NCBI RefSeq assembly: GCF_042684365.1
Contig: NZ_JBHULI010000022.1
Span: 186,001-250,000 of the forward strand
Length of the DNA stretch: 64,000 nt
Direction of reading: 5' to 3'
Source of the DNA: Gracilimonas halophila
Lineage (GTDB): Bacteria; Bacteroidota; Rhodothermia; Balneolales; Balneolaceae
Positions within the stretch are counted from its first letter, which is position 1; the number at the start of each line of letters is the position of its first letter. The notes beneath the pieces were generated by a model that searched no databases, was not told the origin of the DNA, and worked only from the letters and a program-made list of their open reading frames with translations. Both the position numbers and the translations under genes were made by a program. Shown piece by piece: positions 59,869-64,000 of the stretch.

Positions 59869-60891
59869 ATGATCTGGGAAAACTCTTTATATCTTTGGTT
59901 GCTTGCATTTATTCCTGCAGCCGTTGTGTTGCTTTGGTGGCGAAGCTATCAGGCCAGGGCCATACAGGAAAAATATTTCAGTCCTGAGCTTTTTAAATCT
60001 TTGAGAAAAGGATTTTGGCCTCTGGGGAAGCGGCTTAAAAATATTTTTATGTTAACCGGTCTCTTTTTTTTGACGGTTGCTTTAGCAGGACCAAAGATCG
60101 GAACCGAAGTTCGGGAAATTAAGCGTCAGGGTGTTGATATGCTTGTGGCATTGGATCTTTCTGCCAGCATGAATGCAGAAGATGTACGTCCCAGCCGGCT
60201 TGAAAAAGCGAAATTTGAAATTAACAGGCTGATCGAACGGCTTCAGGGTGATCGTGTCGGTTTGGTTGTATTTACCGGAGAGCCGTATGTACAAAGCCCC
60301 ATGACTCTCGATTATTCTGCCTTACGTCTTTTTCTTGATATAGCAGATACCGAGCAGATGCCAAGTTCTGCCACTGACTTTAAATCAGCTATGGAAACTG
60401 CCCTGGGGGCATTTCAGGCTCTTGAGGATAATGACAGTGATGCAGCAAAAGTCTTGCTTATTATTTCTGATGGGGAAGATCATGGACAGTCATATAATGA
60501 AGCTCTCAATGAACTTATAGAGGAAAACATATTGGTTTATACCCTTGGAGTTGGTACCAATGAAGGAACTACCATTCCTTTGTATGAAGAAGGGACAGAT
60601 AGATTAGTAGGTTACAAGCGTGATAATAACGGTCAGGTAGTAACAACAAAATTGCAAAGTCAGACTTTGAGGAATATTGCCAGAACTGCTGATGGGGAAT
60701 ACTATTCCATTGAAAGGGGAAATGAAGGCATCGATGCTTTTTTAGCCCGTATGGACGAACTTGAGAAAGGAGAATTCGCCAGTCAGGAGTATGCCGACTA
60801 TAAAAATCAGTATCAATGGATGGGGGTGTTGGCACTTTTGTTTATTGTAGGTTCCGTGATGATCCCATCCTATTCAATCCGAAAGGCTTGA
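59869..60891 (+). CDS. BatA/BatB-type VWA membrane protein
   Basis: 340 residues: membrane segments near the N-terminus (LWLLAFIPAAVVLLWW and IFMLTGLFFLTVALAG) and at the C-terminus (WMGVLALLFIVGSVMIPS), with a von Willebrand A domain between. The metal-ion-dependent adhesion site is intact: D96-L-S98-A-S100 in LVALDLSASM, and LLIISDGEDHG. BatA/BatB proteins of Bacteroidota belong to the aerotolerance (bat) and MoxR-type chaperone systems. No moxR or batC/D gene is next to it here. Confidence 0.88.
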   Translation: MIWENSLYLWLLAFIPAAVVLLWWRSYQARAIQEKYFSPELFKSLRKGFWPLGKRLKNIFMLTGLFFLTVALAGPKIGTEVREIKRQGVDMLVALDLSASMNAEDVRPSRLEKAKFEINRLIERLQGDRVGLVVFTGEPYVQSPMTLDYSALRLFLDIADTEQMPSSATDFKSAMETALGAFQALEDNDSDAAKVLLIISDGEDHGQSYNEALNELIEENILVYTLGVGTNEGTTIPLYEEGTDRLVGYKRDNNGQVVTTKLQSQTLRNIARTADGEYYSIERGNEGIDAFLARMDELEKGEFASQEYADYKNQYQWMGVLALLFIVGSVMIPSYSIRKA

Positions 60892-60937
60892 TCACCCGAT
60901 CACATTTTAAAAATCATTCACTTTTAATAATTAATTA

Positions 60938-61432
60938 ATGTCAGATAAAGAACAACGCTTTAAAGAGGTAGAAGAAAACCTGATCGAGCAAGGATTTAAG
61001 ATCAAAGAACAAGACCTTGAGCGGCCATGGGGAGGCTTTTTTGTGATTGAAGAAGATCAGTCGAAAGAATTTATTCAGGCTTATTTTGATGATGTTGACA
61101 TAAATGAGATCAATATATCAGGAAGACTAAGCCCGAAGATCCTGTTAGTTGAACCCGGAAAAAGACTTTCATGGCAATATCACCATCGTCGTGCCGAGAT
61201 CTGGCAGATCATTGATGGCCCCGTTGGTGTAGTCAAGAGTATCAGCGATGAGCAAAAACCAATAAAAGAGTACAAGAAAGGAGAGAAGGTGATCCTTAAA
61301 CAGGGAGAGCGGCACCGGCTTGTTGGATTGGAAAACTGGGGGGTAGTAGCTGAAATATGGCAGCATGTATATTCTGATCATCTTTCGAACGAAAAAGACA
61401 TTGTTCGCCTTGAAGATGATTTTGGACGTTAG
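60938..61432 (+). CDS. Cupin protein, mannose-6-phosphate-isomerase type II-like
   Basis: 164 residues forming a single cupin barrel: RPWGGFFVIEE, KILLVEPGKRLSWQYHHRRA, EIWQIIDGPVGVVKS, KGEKVILKQGERHRLVGLEN and WGVVAEIWQHV resemble the C-terminal isomerase half of bifunctional mannose-1-phosphate guanylyltransferases. His of YHHRR, Glu and the later His are metal ligands. Stand-alone forms isomerise sugar phosphates for GDP-mannose; proximity to the sugar dehydrogenase/aminotransferase pair fits glycan synthesis. Confidence 0.85.
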   Translation: MSDKEQRFKEVEENLIEQGFKIKEQDLERPWGGFFVIEEDQSKEFIQAYFDDVDINEINISGRLSPKILLVEPGKRLSWQYHHRRAEIWQIIDGPVGVVKSISDEQKPIKEYKKGEKVILKQGERHRLVGLENWGVVAEIWQHVYSDHLSNEKDIVRLEDDFGR

Positions 61433-61484
61433 TACCCGTTCCAGTTAACTTCTATCTTTTTAAGAATTTATAGTATAGCATTCT

Positions 61485-62234
61485 ATGATCAAGTTATTTA
61501 TCACAGATCTGGACGGTTGTGTAGCCCACCCTTTTCTGAGTCCCGATTGGGAAGCTTTGTCACGCATTAAAACATTGAACATTAAAAGTAAGGATGATGC
61601 TCAGATTCCTGCATTGACGATCTGTTCAGGAAGACCGTTTCCATATGTAGAAGCTGTTGGACAGTGGCTTGATGTAGATCTTCCGATGCTTTTTGAAAGT
61701 GGGGGCGGGATGTATGATATACAAACCAACGAGATCACCTGGAATCCCCAATTCGGTGATGAAGCAAAAAAAGCGGTTACTGAGATAAAAGAGTGGCTTG
61801 AGAAAACACTCATCAAGAATTATAAAGGAACCTACCCTGAGTTCGCAAAATATACAGATGCAGGTTTGGTGAATCCCGATTCAGCTAAAATTGCATTGAT
61901 GCATGAGGAAGTTCTGAATCATGTAAATGGGAACTATCCCATGTTTGAAGTACATGCTACGGATGTTTCTGTTAATATAATCCTCAAGAAAGCCAACAAA
62001 GGAGAGGGTATTCGTTTCTTATGTGAGAAGCTGAAGATGGATTTGGAAGAAGTGGCATACATTGGGGATAGCAGTGGAGACATCCCCGGCTTACAGATCG
62101 TTGGCAGATCATTTGCGCCAAGTAATGCCAAGCATTTTGTGAAAGATGTGGTTGATAATGTAACTCAAAAAACTGCAACCGAAGGCGTTTTGGAAGCCTA
62201 TGAGTTTTTAATTCAGCAGAACAAAGAGCAGTAA
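61485..62234 (+). CDS. HAD-family phosphatase (Cof/sucrose-phosphatase-like)
   Basis: 249 residues. Motif I is FITDLDGCVAHP, motif II region ALTICSGRPFPYVEAVGQWL, motif III Lys in VNIILKKANKGEGIRFLCEK, motif IV AYIGDSSGDIPGL. This is the HAD IIB pattern (C2 cap), as in phosphoglycolate or sugar phosphatases of archaeal TA0175 type. Substrate unknown. Same direction as the cupin gene, 52 bases apart. Confidence 0.88.
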   Translation: MIKLFITDLDGCVAHPFLSPDWEALSRIKTLNIKSKDDAQIPALTICSGRPFPYVEAVGQWLDVDLPMLFESGGGMYDIQTNEITWNPQFGDEAKKAVTEIKEWLEKTLIKNYKGTYPEFAKYTDAGLVNPDSAKIALMHEEVLNHVNGNYPMFEVHATDVSVNIILKKANKGEGIRFLCEKLKMDLEEVAYIGDSSGDIPGLQIVGRSFAPSNAKHFVKDVVDNVTQKTATEGVLEAYEFLIQQNKEQ

Positions 62235-62302
62235 ATCGCAGATGTTATAAAACACTGAAGGGTACGGTTCCTCTGGATTAACAAAAAGATTCAGTTTGAA
62301 TA

Positions 62303-64000
62303 TTACTGAATTTCTCTCTTTTGAAGCTGCTTCAATAGCTCAAAATAATTTTCGATCAGCCGTTGATAATCAGGAGAATACTTGGTGAAATTGGGATCAT
62401 TGAGCCGATTTTGGATTTCTTTTTCAAGTTCCTCAAGTGTTAGTTCCGGGGGAGTTGCCCGGTTAAATTGATCAGGATTAGAACCTTCTCTTTCATCTTC
62501 TTCCCCTTGCTCTTGCATGGCCTGTTCAGCTTCGAGCATTCGGGATAATATATTTTGTTGTCGTTCTATCAGCGTTGGGTCAGCTGCTCCACCACGGAGG
62601 TCATTGATGGTATCTTCCATATCTTCGATCATACGCTGGATTTCACTTCCAAGCCTGTCGCCGTCTAACTCACCGCTCTGCTGAAGTTCCTGAAGCTGTT
62701 TTCGGATCTCATTTTGCTGCCTGGCGATCTGATCCAATCTTTCCATTTGATCCTGGGACAATCGTTCTCCCTGCATGTCATTGATCATTTCCTGGAGCAT
62801 TTTATTCAGTTGTTGCTGGTTCTCTCCGGATTGCTGCATCTGTTCTATCATCTGCTGCATCGACATACCACTTCCGCCTGACCCTCCTCCCTCTGAATTT
62901 TGGAGCTCTTCAAGTAAATTGGCAACCATAAATGAAATATCATTGATACCGCCCAATGCCTGTCGTGACGCTACAGAAGATTGCTCCCGGTTACGTTCTG
63001 ACATTTGTTCCAATGAACGTTGAAGTCTTTCCTGTACCTCAAGTTTCTTTTTGTTGATCTCATTGGAAAACTGTGGAATTTCCGTAGATAGTTGAAACAG
63101 GGAGTCAGAGATAGAACTAAAGATACCTTCAACATTGCTTTGATTCCGGGCATAGGTAACAAAAGCCTGACTTCTGTTTTCTGTATTAGAAGCCAGTGTT
63201 GTTAGATTTTCTTGTTCAAGGGAGATGTTAAGCAGAGAATAAAGCACATACTGAAGGCCGGCTATATTAAGCTGCATTTGGTTTTGCCCCATTTGGGACA
63301 TCATTTCTTTCGTTTGCTCCGCAAGTTGCTGATATTTTTGCTGGCGACCCTGAGAACTAGATTCACCCTGTCCTGAAGAATCCTGTTCATTTTCATTACC
63401 CTGCTCGTTCTCTTCTTTTGATTCGTCTGGGTTACTTATCTCTTCTTCAATTTCTTCGGAGAGTTCATCAAGCTCTTCTTTTGTTTCCTCTTGAAAATCA
63501 CCTATTTCTTGTTCGTTCTTAGAAGAAGTATTCTCTGAAAGTGATTCGATCTTTTGCTTCAGATCTTCATTTTCTTCAAGAGTTTTCTGAAGCTGCTCAT
63601 TTTTAGCCTGATCCGTTTTATCTGCTTCCTGGGAATCTCTTTCCCCTTCCCGGCGGGCCATATCCTCAAAAGATCTGGCAAGCTTGTCGAGATCAGAATT
63701 TAGTTTTATTTGTTTGAACAACTCAATGGTTCTCTCCAGGCGTTCTTTATAAAGTTCTTCGTTAAACTCCAGGTTCTGCATGGCTTGCCGCATCTGCTCG
63801 GGTGTCATCTGCTCAAACTGCTCCTGAAGTTTCTCCAAAGCCTCCCGGTAAGCAGGATCGTCGATCTCCTCCAAAAGTTTCTGGAGTTCTTCATAGGCCT
63901 TTTGAGTTTCTTCTGAAAGCATATTGTCTTCACTCAGCTCATTCTTCAACTCCTCGAATTTTTCATTGAGCTCATCGATCCTGCTTTGTACTTCTTCTTG
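62303..64000 (-). CDS. Large coiled-coil protein, DUF4175-like, truncated by the window edge
   Basis: The minus-strand frame is open from the stop at 62303 to the right edge (566 codons); an internal ATG at 63949 is probably not the start, since the upstream codons continue the same heptads. It is nearly all helical and rich in Gln and Glu: YEELQKLLEEIDDPAYREAL, MTPEQMRQAMQNLEFNEELY, a central acidic stretch (SEEIEEEISNPDESKEENEQ), GGGSGGSGMSMQQMIEQMQQ and the end RLIENYFELLKQLQKREIQ. The pattern resembles the coiled-coil part of DUF4175 membrane proteins found near VWA/Bat genes in Bacteroidota, but the N-terminal membrane region is outside the window. Confidence 0.7.
   Translation of the reverse strand, partial: QEEVQSRIDELNEKFEELKNELSEDNMLSEETQKAYEELQKLLEEIDDPAYREALEKLQEQFEQMTPEQMRQAMQNLEFNEELYKERLERTIELFKQIKLNSDLDKLARSFEDMARREGERDSQEADKTDQAKNEQLQKTLEENEDLKQKIESLSENTSSKNEQEIGDFQEETKEELDELSEEIEEEISNPDESKEENEQGNENEQDSSGQGESSSQGRQQKYQQLAEQTKEMMSQMGQNQMQLNIAGLQYVLYSLLNISLEQENLTTLASNTENRSQAFVTYARNQSNVEGIFSSISDSLFQLSTEIPQFSNEINKKKLEVQERLQRSLEQMSERNREQSSVASRQALGGINDISFMVANLLEELQNSEGGGSGGSGMSMQQMIEQMQQSGENQQQLNKMLQEMINDMQGERLSQDQMERLDQIARQQNEIRKQLQELQQSGELDGDRLGSEIQRMIEDMEDTINDLRGGAADPTLIERQQNILSRMLEAEQAMQEQGEEDEREGSNPDQFNRATPPELTLEELEKEIQNRLNDPNFTKYSPDYQRLIENYFELLKQLQKREIQ

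Overview
The window looks like chromosomal DNA from a member of the Bacteroidota/Balneolota group; a marine or halophilic Balneolales bacterium (Gracilimonas/Balneola-like) is my best guess. The reasons are a type IX secretion set (PorU sortase, PorV, proteins with C-terminal sorting domains), many SPII lipoproteins, weak Shine-Dalgarno sites, 'four helix bundle' S23-type proteins, DUF3127, and a LexA repressor, which is uncommon in classical Bacteroidetes. No species can be named from sequence alone.

Layout. 1-1580: the end of one universal stress protein and a complete tandem-UspA protein. 1668-6060: a compact integrative island of about 4.4 kb inserted in a CAU-anticodon tRNA gene. It has a tyrosine recombinase next to the intact tRNA, a 43-bp degenerate copy of the tRNA 3' end at the far side, and AT-rich cargo: a stand-alone AraC-type DNA-binding domain, a membrane-anchored protein with a CxxC motif, a secreted peptide with ten cysteines, and a beta-propeller lipoprotein. 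6241-7793: aldo/keto reductase and a DUF3127 protein with an SSB-like acidic tail. 8088-15667: a heme pathway cluster, hemA-C-D-E-F-B-L, for the C5 route from glutamyl-tRNA to coproporphyrin stages; its gaps are packed with several families of dispersed hairpin repeats. 15742-25423: assorted metabolic genes (PQQ-type sugar dehydrogenase, glyoxalase-like protein, M29 aminopeptidase, CcmA-like ATPase, acyl-CoA carboxylase beta subunit with a large uncharacterised acidic protein before it, purine nucleoside phosphorylase, metallo-beta-lactamase-fold enzyme) and a four-helix-bundle gene framed by inverted repeats.

25462-40728 is a long minus-strand run: porU, porV, a T9SS-sorted M6-like protein whose zinc motif is lost, a PD40/metalloprotease-like outer-membrane protein, a DUF5683-like protein, a PASTA protein and rpe, then phoH. 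Genes abut or overlap by 1-4 bases, so cotranscription of secretion and envelope functions is likely. 40995-50855: thiolase, cystathionine gamma-synthase/lyase, two TPR lipoproteins, RidA, an M23 peptidase, an FAH-family hydrolase, ribosomal proteins L27 and L21 (L21 with an unusual Rho-N-like tail) and LexA. 50906-64000: a HEAT-like/cyclophilin lipoprotein, two acyl-CoA dehydrogenases, DinB, an alpha/beta hydrolase lacking its serine nucleophile, a nucleotide-sugar dehydrogenase plus DegT aminotransferase pair for surface glycans, a BatA-type VWA protein, a cupin, a HAD phosphatase and a large coiled-coil protein that runs off the right edge.

The best leads for undescribed biology are the tRNA-borne island with its Cys-rich secreted peptide unit; three families of intergenic hairpin elements that differ between copies by compensatory changes; the inverted-repeat-bounded four-helix-bundle gene; and the apparent pseudoenzymes (M6-like, alpha/beta hydrolase). 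No CRISPR array, rRNA operon, IS transposase or prophage structural gene was seen.
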